Shown: one piece after another, positions 7,937-15,304 of the stretch
How the letters are laid out: every line of letters starts with the position of its first letter
How positions within the stretch are numbered: position 1 is the stretch's first letter
Assembly (NCBI RefSeq): GCF_003946275.1
Contig: NZ_RHNQ01000028.1
Coordinates: 1 to 32,895, forward strand
From: Loigolactobacillus backii
Lineage (GTDB): Bacteria > Bacillota > Bacilli > Lactobacillales > Lactobacillaceae
Direction of reading: 5' to 3'
Length of the DNA stretch: 32,895 nt
Made by a program: the position numbers and the translations under genes
The notes under the pieces: generated by a model
Databases searched by the model: none
The model's input: only the letters and a program-made list of their open reading frames with translations
What the model was told of the DNA's origin: nothing

Positions 7937-8866
7937 ATGGGATTCGTAACATCGTTAAATCAGGTTAGCTTAATGTTTTTATTAATGGCAGTTGGTTTTT
8001 TAGCTAACCGAGTGGGCTTTATCCATGAACAAACTTCCAAAGACTTAACGGCCATCTTGCTGTACATTGTTTCGCCGTGTTTAATTATTAAAGCGTTCGA
8101 GCAACCCTTTTCCGTGCATCAGCTAACCCAATTGAGCTTGGCCTTTGTTGGAACTGTGTTGTCTTATCTTGTTGCAATTATTGTAGGTCGACTGGCTTTT
8201 CACCGTGTTAAAAATACTGAACAACGAACGGCGCTTCAATTCGGAACAGTTTATTCAAATGCTGGTTTTATGGGAATACCGCTAACTAATGCGTTATTTG
8301 GTTCAGCGGGCGTTTTTTACTCGGTACCTTATTTAGCGGTATTTAATTTATTTAATTGGACCCATGGCATTAATTTATTTAAATCAGAGAAAAATCAATC
8401 CAGCCGCCGTTACATGGTGCGTAGTGTGTTGACTAATCCCAATATTATTGCCATTGTTATTGGACTGATTGTTTTTTTGGCGTCGTTTAAACTGCCGACA
8501 ATTTTACAATCAGGGGTCAATTATATTAGTGGGATCAATACACCACTTTCAATGATGGTAATTGGAAATAGTATTGCCAGCATTAAATGGCGGGAATTAT
8601 TTAGCGATCACTTAATTTGGCCGGGAATTTTACTGCGAAATATTGTTATGCCGTTTTTAACGTTACTAATACTGGCCGTCATTGGTTTGCACGGGACTGC
8701 GTTACTGGCAACCGCGACGATGGCAGCTTGCCCAGTAGCAGGGATTGTTGTTTTATTTACCCTATTAAACGACGGTGACCCGGCCTTTGCGGTTAAACTG
8801 ATGAGTTTATCAACTTTATTTTCAATCGTCTCACTGCCGCTAATGATCGCAATAGCGGCGTTATAG
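7937..8866 (+). CDS. AEC (auxin efflux carrier) family transporter
   Basis: A 309-residue membrane protein with about ten hydrophobic segments. It shows the family's NRVGFI near residue 25, a central YSNAGFMGIPLTNALFG motif and a C-terminal CPVAGIVVLFTLLNDGDP segment. Bacterial relatives include malate permease MleP and other organic-acid carriers, so a carboxylate substrate is likely but not shown. The ATG follows a weak GGGTGAG ribosome binding site. Its downstream DNA is occupied by two long palindromic elements. The regulator just upstream may control it. Confidence 0.87.
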   Translation: MGFVTSLNQVSLMFLLMAVGFLANRVGFIHEQTSKDLTAILLYIVSPCLIIKAFEQPFSVHQLTQLSLAFVGTVLSYLVAIIVGRLAFHRVKNTEQRTALQFGTVYSNAGFMGIPLTNALFGSAGVFYSVPYLAVFNLFNWTHGINLFKSEKNQSSRRYMVRSVLTNPNIIAIVIGLIVFLASFKLPTILQSGVNYISGINTPLSMMVIGNSIASIKWRELFSDHLIWPGILLRNIVMPFLTLLILAVIGLHGTALLATATMAACPVAGIVVLFTLLNDGDPAFAVKLMSLSTLFSIVSLPLMIAIAAL

Positions 8867-8896
8867 AATTAGAGTGATTTATGATACTAAAAAAGA

Positions 8897-9013
8897 GAGT
8901 GTTTGAAAAAGCGGTTAGATTCTGAGGATTAGCCTAAACAGCCGAATTACCTTTGAAAAAGGTGATTTGGCTGTTGTAGCTAACCGCAGGAATCTGCTTT
9001 TTCAAACACGTTT
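8897..9013. repeat. Palindromic element, family 1 (117 bp)
   Basis: GTGTTTGAAAAAGC at the left end is mirrored by GCTTTTTCAAACAC at the right. Inside, AGATTC pairs with GAATCT, GGATTAGC with GCTAACC, and AACAGCCGAATTACC with GGTGATTTGGCTGTT. The whole element can fold into one long imperfect hairpin with a 6-8 base loop. It carries no ORF, so it resembles a MITE or large REP-type element. It starts 31 bp after the AEC gene. Confidence 0.9.
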
Positions 9014-9018
9014 AAACC

Positions 9019-9358
9019 AGAGTGTTTGAAAAAGCGGTTAGATTCTACTTCGCAATTGAGGATTATTACTGGCTTCGCTGACGAATGTCGATCGGACTAA
9101 GATAACCCAAAGTCCGAATCGCAGCCCAAATAGCCGAATTACCCTTGAAAAAGGTAATTCGGCTATTTTAACTACTATTTTGCAAATAACTTATGATACT
9201 TCGATGTTGTCTATTCTTGTGGTGAAACCAAGGAACACAGTTATAAAGTCCATAACTGCTCGCGACTAAGTTCGCCTCGTTCACCGCAAGAACTAGCAAG
9301 GCAAAAACCGCCAAGTTGAAATAAGGTAATTGCAGTAATCTGCTTTTTCCAAACACGT
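9019..9358. repeat. Palindromic element, family 1 (expanded copy, about 340 bp)
   Basis: It has the same GTGTTTGAAAAAGCGGTTAGATTC left end and a GAATCTGC-like right end (AATCTGCTTTTTCCAAACACGTTT), but a much longer interior. Inside are ATCGGACTAAG..AGTCCGAATCGCAGCC, shared in reverse with the copy at 20733-20895, and AATAGCCGAATTACC paired with GGTAATTCGGCTATT. Part of the right half (about 9180-9310) has no match in the other copies and may be inserted DNA. With the preceding element it fills the gap between the AEC gene and the UvrA-like gene. Confidence 0.8.
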
Positions 9359-9411
9359 TTGCACTAAATTAATCAGGAAAGTACTAAATAAAGCGATTTT
9401 TCAAACCTTCC

Positions 9412-11919
9412 CTAGTCAACCCCAAATTGTTTAAGGTGTTTGGCCAAGTATTGCCCCGTAATACTATTTTTTTGGTTGGCCACCTCACGTGGTGTACCAG
9501 TTGCCACAATTTTACCGCCGGCAGTACCGCCACGAGGGCCGACATCAACAACGTAATCCGCGTTGGCGATGATGTCCAAGTCATGCTCAATGGTTATGAT
9601 CGTTGCGCCGGTGGCTAATAATTGATCAAAAACGTGAATTAAGGTACGAATGTCTAACGGATGTAGACCGACAGAAGGTTCATCAAAAACAAAAAGGGTT
9701 CCCATTTGTTTCTGGCCCATTGAACTGACTAACTTAAGCCGTTGCGCCTCACCACCAGATAAGGTTGGGGTAGCCTCACCTAATTTTAGATAGCCCAGGC
9801 CCATGTCCTGTAAGGATTTTAGGCGACTAACAACGCTGGTCAAAGTTTTTAATTTAGGGATGGCTTCATCAACGGATAATGTTAAAACGTCCGCGATAGT
9901 CATGTCGTGCCATTTTACCGTTAAAGTTTCTGGATTATAGCGGCTTCCCTTACAAGTTGGGCAGGTTTCCACGATATCCGGCAAGTACTGAACATCCAGC
10001 GAAATTTGGCCAGTACCATGACAGGTGGGGCAAGCGCCAGTTAAGGTATTGTAAGAAAAATGGGCCGCACCAAAATGTTGTTGTTTAGCCGTTGTAGTTG
10101 CCGCAAAGGCCTGGCGAATTTTATCAAAAACACCAGAATAGGTAGCGACAGTTGAGCGGACGTTTTTACCCACAGGTGTTGAATCAATCATCACTGCACG
10201 TTTGATACCACCACTTTCCAACTGGTCAACGTGTTGTGGTAGTGGCTGCTCTTGTGCCTGGGCCTGAATTGCCGGTAGTAGGCTGTCCAAAATAAGCGTG
10301 GTTTTACCAGCGCCAGAAAAGCCACTAACGGCGGTCAACTGTCCAACTGGAAAGCTAGCGGTGACGTTATTCAAATTGAAGCGCCGTTTAACGTGTAGTT
10401 TGATCGTTCCTTGATCAAATATGTGTTCCTTAGGGACTTGTTTGCGCGTAATTAAGGGTGTTTTGCCGGTTAAAAAGGGACCAATCAATGAATGGGGATT
10501 TTTCTTAATTTCGGCGACACTTCCTTGATCAAGAATCGTTCCTCCTTTTTTACCGGCACCGGGACCAATCTCAATAATTTGATCAGCGGCGCCAATTAGG
10601 CCAGTGTTGTGGTCAACGGCAATTAGCGAATTGCCCTGTGCGACTAATTGACGAAGAATTTTGACCAGACCAGTAACGTTGGCGGGATGTAGTCCAATTG
10701 AAGGTTCATCCAGTACGTAAAGCACACCAGTCGTTTCTGAACGCAGGGTGCGACTAAGCTGAATTCGCTGTAATTCACCAGTAGATAGGGTCATGCCCGG
10801 ACGACCTAAAGTTAAATAATCTAGTCCAAGATCAAGTAATGGTGCGAGACTAGTTTTAAACTCACCAACCAAGTTAGTACCAATCTTGGCCATATTAGCT
10901 GGCAATTGGGGAACGATCGTTGCCGCAAACGCCGGTAAATCTTTAATTTCGATTGCACACACTTCTGCAATATTTTTTCCAGCCAACTGACTTTGTAAAA
11001 GCTTTGGGTTAAATCGATTGCCGTGACAAGTTGGGCAGGTAGTGAAATCATAAAAACGGTTGAGTCGCTGGATAGCGCGTTCGTTATGCGTAGTGGCCAG
11101 GCTATCTTCTACCGCAGCAAACGCATTTTCAAATTGAGCATTATCCATGTGAAAGATTTTGCCAGTTGAAGTTGGAATGTTAATAGCGTACTTTTTCTTT
11201 TCGCCGTACAAAACAATTGCCTGATCTTTTTTACTTAGATCACGAAAAGGGGTGTCGATGTTAACACCGATTGTTTGCACAACAAACTGCATAAAGTTAC
11301 GCCCGGGCAATTTCCAAGAGGCGATAGCACCTTGGCGAATTGTTAGCCGGTCATCAGGAATGAGTCGTGCCGCAATGATCTGACGAATTTGGCCAGTACC
11401 GTGGCAAGTCGGGCAGGCACCGGTTGAATTAAACGCGAAGCTTTCGGCACCAGGTGGCTGGAAGGTTGTTCCATCACCTGCTTTTAGAGTCAAACCCTCC
11501 GCAACTCGTAGGCTAGGTTTGACGCGTTGACCATTTGGTGAAACGTGTGAACCAAGGCGAGAAAATAATAGCCGTAAAATATTGAAACTCTCGGTCATTG
11601 TTCCAACGGTGCTTCGTAAATTAGGAACATTTGGCCGCTGGCGTAGAGCCAGGGCCGCTGGAAGATGGCGGACGGAATCAACATCTGCCTTGCCAACTTG
11701 GCTGATTCGGCGGCGTGTATAGGTTGAAAGCGAATCTAAGTATCGCCGGGCACCCTCAGCGTAAAGAACGCCCATTGCTAAAGAGGATTTTCCAGATCCA
11801 GATAGACCACTGATTGCAACGAATTGATTGAGTGGAATTGAAACCGAAAGATTTTTAAGGTTATTGACGTGGGCACCGGAGACTTCGATTTGTTTTGGGA
11901 TGGAAGTTACTTTTGCCAT
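9412..11919 (-). CDS. UvrA-like ABC ATPase (short, UvrA2 type)
   Basis: An 835-residue relative of the excinuclease damage sensor UvrA. It has two ABC modules: Walker A GLSGSGKSS (38-46) with LDEPSIGLHP (403-412), and GFSGAGKTT (533-541) with LSGGEAQR (720-727) and FDEPSVGLHP. Zinc-binding CxxC pairs are seen at 169/172, 295/298, 630/633 and 653/656. Housekeeping UvrA has about 940-950 residues. The shortfall falls in the first half, where the UvrB-interaction region normally lies, as in UvrA2 and drug-resistance paralogues. The first ABC signature reads STGELQR rather than SGGE. I therefore infer an accessory DNA-damage or drug-tolerance protein rather than the main repair UvrA; no uvrB is adjacent. 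The start follows GGAGCAACTACT. Confidence 0.88.
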   Translation of the reverse strand: MAKVTSIPKQIEVSGAHVNNLKNLSVSIPLNQFVAISGLSGSGKSSLAMGVLYAEGARRYLDSLSTYTRRRISQVGKADVDSVRHLPAALALRQRPNVPNLRSTVGTMTESFNILRLLFSRLGSHVSPNGQRVKPSLRVAEGLTLKAGDGTTFQPPGAESFAFNSTGACPTCHGTGQIRQIIAARLIPDDRLTIRQGAIASWKLPGRNFMQFVVQTIGVNIDTPFRDLSKKDQAIVLYGEKKKYAINIPTSTGKIFHMDNAQFENAFAAVEDSLATTHNERAIQRLNRFYDFTTCPTCHGNRFNPKLLQSQLAGKNIAEVCAIEIKDLPAFAATIVPQLPANMAKIGTNLVGEFKTSLAPLLDLGLDYLTLGRPGMTLSTGELQRIQLSRTLRSETTGVLYVLDEPSIGLHPANVTGLVKILRQLVAQGNSLIAVDHNTGLIGAADQIIEIGPGAGKKGGTILDQGSVAEIKKNPHSLIGPFLTGKTPLITRKQVPKEHIFDQGTIKLHVKRRFNLNNVTASFPVGQLTAVSGFSGAGKTTLILDSLLPAIQAQAQEQPLPQHVDQLESGGIKRAVMIDSTPVGKNVRSTVATYSGVFDKIRQAFAATTTAKQQHFGAAHFSYNTLTGACPTCHGTGQISLDVQYLPDIVETCPTCKGSRYNPETLTVKWHDMTIADVLTLSVDEAIPKLKTLTSVVSRLKSLQDMGLGYLKLGEATPTLSGGEAQRLKLVSSMGQKQMGTLFVFDEPSVGLHPLDIRTLIHVFDQLLATGATIITIEHDLDIIANADYVVDVGPRGGTAGGKIVATGTPREVANQKNSITGQYLAKHLKQFGVD

Positions 11920-11940
11920 AGTAGTTGCTCCTTTTCACTA

Positions 11941-12050
11941 ATAATTAACTTAAATGAAGTAGACTTAAAAAGTGTTCAAAGAATTTTTTGGCCACATATT
12001 TTAGCAGCCATTAAGTTAATTATAAGCTGATTTAAGGCAGTTTTGAACAC
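11941..12050. repeat. Two interleaved inverted repeats upstream of the UvrA-like gene
   Basis: ATAATTAACTTAA (11941-11953) is a perfect 13-bp inverted repeat of TTAAGTTAATTAT (12011-12023). GTGTTCAAA (11972-11980) mirrors TTTGAACAC (12042-12050). The arms interleave, so both cannot form a simple nested hairpin. The gap holds the divergent promoters of the UvrA-like gene and the gene at 12205; operator sites or a pseudoknot are possible. Confidence 0.55.
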
Positions 12051-12081
12051 GAGTTCATCTTAGCACAAATCAAATCTGGGG

Positions 12082-12106
12082 GAGTGCTTGAAAAAGCGGT
12101 TAGATT
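12082..12106. repeat. Family 1 element, left-end fragment
   Basis: GAGTGCTTGAAAAAGCGG followed by TTAGATT matches the left arm of the family 1 palindromes with one change. No right arm follows, so this is a truncated copy. Confidence 0.7.
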
Positions 12107-12204
12107 AAATCTAGGTGATCCAATCGTTAACTTCTTCCTTCAGTACGAACTATATGGTATGATGATATGTCAATAATAAACGGAATAGTCAGGGAGTGAG
12201 AACG

Positions 12205-12528
12205 ATGCAGTTAACGGTGCCAAACAAACATTTTTTTAAGCGATTAAAACAGGGGAATGTTTTTTTCCTTAAGGATACAATGGTATTAGTGCCTTACCCA
12301 GAAGATTACACGCAAACACTTGATTTGATTTCCTTAGATTACCAGATCATGCGGGATGAATTGGCCACACAAACGGATTTGACCAAGGTTAATTGTGTGT
12401 ATCAAATCGATCCTGATGCTGACATGGCAATGGCAGATATTAAACTGCAGTTTGTACCTAAAACAGCCGGTGAAAAAGAATTTCAAATCGAAAAAAGTTA
12501 TCACGTTTTTCTAGATAATGTTGATTAA
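12205..12528 (+). CDS. Hypothetical protein, 107 residues
   Basis: An intact gene of unknown function. The ATG at 12205 lies 8 bases after GGGAG; a GTG three codons upstream overlaps that ribosome binding site and is rejected. The product starts MQLTVPNKHFFKRLKQG, is soluble and acidic overall, and alternates charged and hydrophobic residues as a small alpha/beta domain would. No signal peptide, membrane segment or known motif is visible. It is monocistronic, followed by a hairpin terminator at 12587-12669, and divergent from the UvrA-like gene. Confidence 0.75.
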   Translation: MQLTVPNKHFFKRLKQGNVFFLKDTMVLVPYPEDYTQTLDLISLDYQIMRDELATQTDLTKVNCVYQIDPDADMAMADIKLQFVPKTAGEKEFQIEKSYHVFLDNVD

Positions 12529-12586
12529 AAAAGTTGTCCCTAAACAAAATGGAAACTCATAACGTAATTGAAATATTATTAAAAAT

Positions 12587-12669
12587 AAAATAGAGCCTGA
12601 AGCCGTACCCCTTTTTCACCATTAAAATTATTTGGTGTAAAAAAGTAGCAGCCTCGAGCTCTATTTTTT
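12587..12669 (+). terminator. Terminator of the 12205 gene
   Basis: AAAATAGAGC pairs with GCTCTATTTT across an inner hairpin (TTTTTCACC with GGTGTAAAAA), followed by TT. The folding is long and multi-part but ends in a T run. Confidence 0.65.
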
Positions 12670-12748
12670 AATAATTAGGAATTGCGTCGCAACATAAAAT
12701 TTGCTAGTATGAAAACTAAATTAAAATTAAAGTTAGCAGGTAATGCCT

Positions 12749-13222
12749 ATGCAAATACGACCAATTGAACCAAAGGATGATCTAGCAGTTAAGAAGCTTG
12801 TTCAGGATTGCTTAGCAGAATATCAATTAAATTTGCCGGGAACTGCCTACTTTGATCCGCAATTAACAGTTTTGGCCGAATACTACGCAAATTTAGAGTA
12901 TGGCTTTTATTGGGTACTTGAAGAAGATCAACAAGTTGTTGGTGGCGTGGGTATTGGACCCTATGCACATACTTTTGGTACCTGTGAGTTACAAAAGCTC
13001 TATATTCAGAAGGCATCCCGAGGTAAAGGCTATTCAAATCAGCTAATAAAAAAAGCGCTGGATTTTGCGGCGCAGCACTACCAACAAGTTTACTTAGAAA
13101 CCTTCGCCAAGCTTAAGGTTGCCAATCAAATCTACCCCCGCTATGATTTTAAAAGGTTAGCTAAACCACTGGCTGGAACTGAGCATACAGCTTGTGATAC
13201 GTGGTACTTAAAGCAACTCTAA
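12749..13222 (+). CDS. GNAT family N-acetyltransferase
   Basis: A 157-residue single-domain acetyltransferase using acetyl-CoA; substrate unknown. It has the N-terminal IRPIEPKDDLAVKKLV strand-helix and VVGGVGIGPY in the middle. The acetyl-CoA-binding loop is ASRGKGYSNQLIKKAL at about residues 91-106, and the C-terminal ANQIYPRYDFKRL is typical. I prefer the ATG at 12749, which lies 8 bases after AGG. The ATG two codons upstream is only 2 bases from it. Its last 4 bases overlap the end of the convergent gene at 13219-13482. Confidence 0.88.
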   Translation: MQIRPIEPKDDLAVKKLVQDCLAEYQLNLPGTAYFDPQLTVLAEYYANLEYGFYWVLEEDQQVVGGVGIGPYAHTFGTCELQKLYIQKASRGKGYSNQLIKKALDFAAQHYQQVYLETFAKLKVANQIYPRYDFKRLAKPLAGTEHTACDTWYLKQL

Positions 13223-13482
13223 TCAAATAGCTGCACATCAAGACCGTTAGCCGTTGATCTTAGCGGCATATCCAGGTTAGGGCTTATTTGGTGTAGCGCG
13301 TGCGTAATAGTATTGTGATCAGTAACCAGTAAGGCTGCCAATTCAAGCGAGGAAACGTAATTAAATTTTTTACCGTGGAAGATTGCTGCACTAAAAGCAG
13401 CAGTTTGTTTTCCTTGGGCTTGATTTAATTTTTGACCGGTTTGTTTTAAGCCTAACAAAAGGCGTTCTAATAACTTGGTCAT
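13219..13482 (-). CDS. Small protein with a winged-helix-like C terminus
   Basis: An 87-residue product that I cannot assign to a named family. The C-terminal half (SSLELAALLVTDHNTITHALHQI, then MPLRSTANGLDVQLFD, split here for length) has the spacing of a BirA-type helix-turn-helix and wing: S-x-x-E-L-A, a recognition helix, then N-G-x-x-V. The N-terminal half is basic and helical. The ATG follows AGGAGG at 9 bases. That Shine-Dalgarno belongs to the last unit of the 101-bp tandem array, so the array forms its 5' region. A DNA-binding regulator acting on the repeats is an inference only. The gene ends convergent with the upstream GNAT gene. Confidence 0.65.
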   Translation of the reverse strand: MTKLLERLLLGLKQTGQKLNQAQGKQTAAFSAAIFHGKKFNYVSSLELAALLVTDHNTITHALHQISPNLDMPLRSTANGLDVQLFD

Positions 13483-13490
13483 GCTAGACT

Positions 13491-14252
13491 ACCTCCTAAG
13501 TGCTCTAATGTCCATTTTGTGCGAGCACAAAATCCAATACACGGCGGATGTCCATTCTCCTAACGCGAAGTACGCGAACTCGAAACATGGCACCTCCTAA
13601 GTGCTCTAATGTCTATTTTGTGCGGGCACAAAATCTTATACACGGCGGATGTCCATTCTCCTAACGCGAAGTACGCGAACTCGAAGCATGGCACCTCCTA
13701 AGTACTCTAATGTCTATTTTGTGCAGGCACAAAATCCAATACACGGCGGATGTCCATTCTCCTAACGCGAAGTACGCGAACTCGAAGCATGGCACCTCCT
13801 AAGTGCTCTAATGTCCATTTTGTGCGGGCACAAAATCTTATACACGGCGGATGTCCATTCTCCTAACGCGAAGTACGCGAACTCGAAACATGGCACCTCC
13901 TAAGTGCTCTAATGTCTATTTTGTGCGGGCACAAAATCTTATACACGGCGGATGTCCATTCTCCTAACGCGAAGTACGCGAACTCGAAGCATGGCACCTC
14001 CTAAGTACTCTAATGTCTATTTTGTGCAGGCACAAAATCCAATACACGGCGGATGTCCATTCTCCTAACGCGAAGTACGCGAACTCGAAGCATGGCACCT
14101 CCTAAGTGCTCTAATGTCCATTTTGTGCGGGCACAAAATCTTATACACGGCGGATGTCCATTCTCCTAACGCGAAGTACGCGAACTCGAAACATGGCACC
14201 TCCTAAGTGCTCTAATGTCTATTTTGTGTGGGCACAAAATCCAATACACGGC
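13491..14252. repeat. 101-bp tandem repeat array, seven full units plus a 55-bp partial
   Basis: Units start at 13491, 13592, 13693, 13794, 13895, 13996 and 14097; a partial unit covers 14198-14252. All share ACCTCCTAAGT, ATTTTGTGC..GCACAAAAT (a 9-bp hairpin), ACACGGCGGATGTCCATTC and CGCGAAGTACGCG. Variants are CAATAC or CTTATAC after AAAAT, GTGCTC or GTACTC, and GAAACATGG or GAAGCATGG. Units 2-3-4 and 5-6-7 have the same variant pattern, a 303-bp higher-order repeat. On the minus strand each full unit reads TTAGGAGGTGCCATG, opening a 17- or 27-codon ORF beginning MFRVRVLRVRRMDIRRV. The array lies between two minus-strand genes, starting 12 bp after the RimJ-like gene and ending inside the ribosome binding site of the next. 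Confidence 0.95.
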
Positions 14253-14264
14253 TGTTTTTAATCT

Positions 14265-14810
14265 TTATTGTTTGTTAGCAAGGTATTGAACTAGTTCAAT
14301 TTTTTGTTTTTCTAAACTATACGTGTTTTCGTGGAAAGAGGGATCCTGCTTAAGACCGACTTTTTCTAAAAGTTTACGGGAGGGTTGATTGGTGGCTGCA
14401 GTTACGGCCTTTAGCTGCTTCAAATTAAGCTCGTTGAAGCTAAAGTGAATCAATTCGGTTAAGATTTCAGTCATGATACCGTGCCGCTGCCAGCTAGGAA
14501 GAATTTCGTAGCCAATTTCAACTGAGTTTTGTTTAGTATTAAAATTCCAAAGCTGCACTAAACCTACAAATTCGTTTGTTTCCTTAGTCATAATTCCCCA
14601 CATTAAAAAGTCCTGGCGACTAACGCCAGTCATCATTTTATAAATATAAACCATTGTTTGCTCAAGAGTTTGATCGGTGTTACGGCCAGAAGCCGCAGCA
14701 ACGCTTGAATCATGGCGCAATGAAAAGATGTCCTTAGCGGCCACGGTGTTCAAAAAGCGTAATTGATAATTGGGTAGGTTCAAAGTTGAAAATGCTTGAA
14801 AAGATTTCAT
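14265..14810 (-). CDS. RimJ/RimL-type GNAT acetyltransferase
   Basis: A 181-residue acetyltransferase of the ribosomal-protein N-acetyltransferase subgroup. It has an N-terminal LRFLNTVAAKDIFSLR, a central VGLVQLWNF, then SVEIGYEILPSWQRHGIMTEIL (shown whole it exceeds the limit; key parts are EIGYEI and WQRHGIMTE) with the acetyl-CoA loop. NQPSRKLLEKVGL follows near the C terminus. These are the usual RimJ/L features; the real substrate is unknown and family members are often antibiotic- or peptide-modifying. I chose the ATG at 14810, which has GGGAG 6 bases upstream. An upstream ATG at 14840 lacks one. It is followed after 12 bp by the 101-bp array. Confidence 0.88.
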   Translation of the reverse strand: MKSFQAFSTLNLPNYQLRFLNTVAAKDIFSLRHDSSVAAASGRNTDQTLEQTMVYIYKMMTGVSRQDFLMWGIMTKETNEFVGLVQLWNFNTKQNSVEIGYEILPSWQRHGIMTEILTELIHFSFNELNLKQLKAVTAATNQPSRKLLEKVGLKQDPSFHENTYSLEKQKIELVQYLANKQ

Positions 14811-14871
14811 AATTAGCTCCCGGTGGGTTATTAGCTTCATTTTAAATCTAGCGGATTAAAATTAAAAGGAA

Positions 14872-15303
14872 ATGATAGGCGTGACTCCTGAAATAGCGAA
14901 ACAACAAGTTCTAAATTTACTGCAACAGGTTATTCAAAAACAACAATTAGAACAAGTGGAACAATATCTTAGCAACGAACTGATTGTCGTTTTAAACGGG
15001 CAGAATATTAACTACACCCGTTATTTAGAACGACTACACCATTTGGCCGCCGCACCTAAGGCAACGATTAACGAACTTGTTGTCCATGATTGTATTTTTG
15101 CCGAAGACGAGCAGGCGGTCACTGTTCATTACATTGTAAAAATAACAACTAAATTAACGCAAGAAGATCAAATTGATGTCTTGAGTTTATGGCGTTTCAA
15201 GGACGAACAATTGATTTTCTGTAATGAAGTTGCCTGGCCGCTAACGCCAGTAGCCGAACGCTTTCAAGCCGATCAACAGTTTATTCGTGATTATATTATT
15301 TAG
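14872..15303 (+). CDS. NTF2/SnoaL-like fold protein, function unknown
   Basis: A product of about 143 residues that I place tentatively in the NTF2-like superfamily. It has N-terminal helices (QVLNLLQQVIQKQQ, VEQYLSNEL) followed by curved-sheet strands with alternating hydrophobics (AVTVHYIVKI, IDVLSLWRFKDEQLIFCNEV). The last pattern, W-x-F-x-D-x-x-I, is common in SnoaL-like proteins. There are no membrane segments. The ATG at 14872 is only 1-2 bases from AAAGGA, so the GTG at 14881, 10 bases from it, may be the real start. It is divergent from the RimJ-like gene and nearly touches the convergent HAD gene. Confidence 0.7.
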   Translation: MIGVTPEIAKQQVLNLLQQVIQKQQLEQVEQYLSNELIVVLNGQNINYTRYLERLHHLAAAPKATINELVVHDCIFAEDEQAVTVHYIVKITTKLTQEDQIDVLSLWRFKDEQLIFCNEVAWPLTPVAERFQADQQFIRDYII

Positions 15304-15304
15304 T

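Noticed and set aside
8867-9411. Small minus-strand ORF (9168-9356) in the palindromic region
   Set aside because: It is confined to the repeat element, lacks a ribosome binding site and has no family resemblance.
13491-14252. CRISPR array
   Set aside because: The 101-bp units are contiguous and nearly identical, with no unique spacers and no cas genes.
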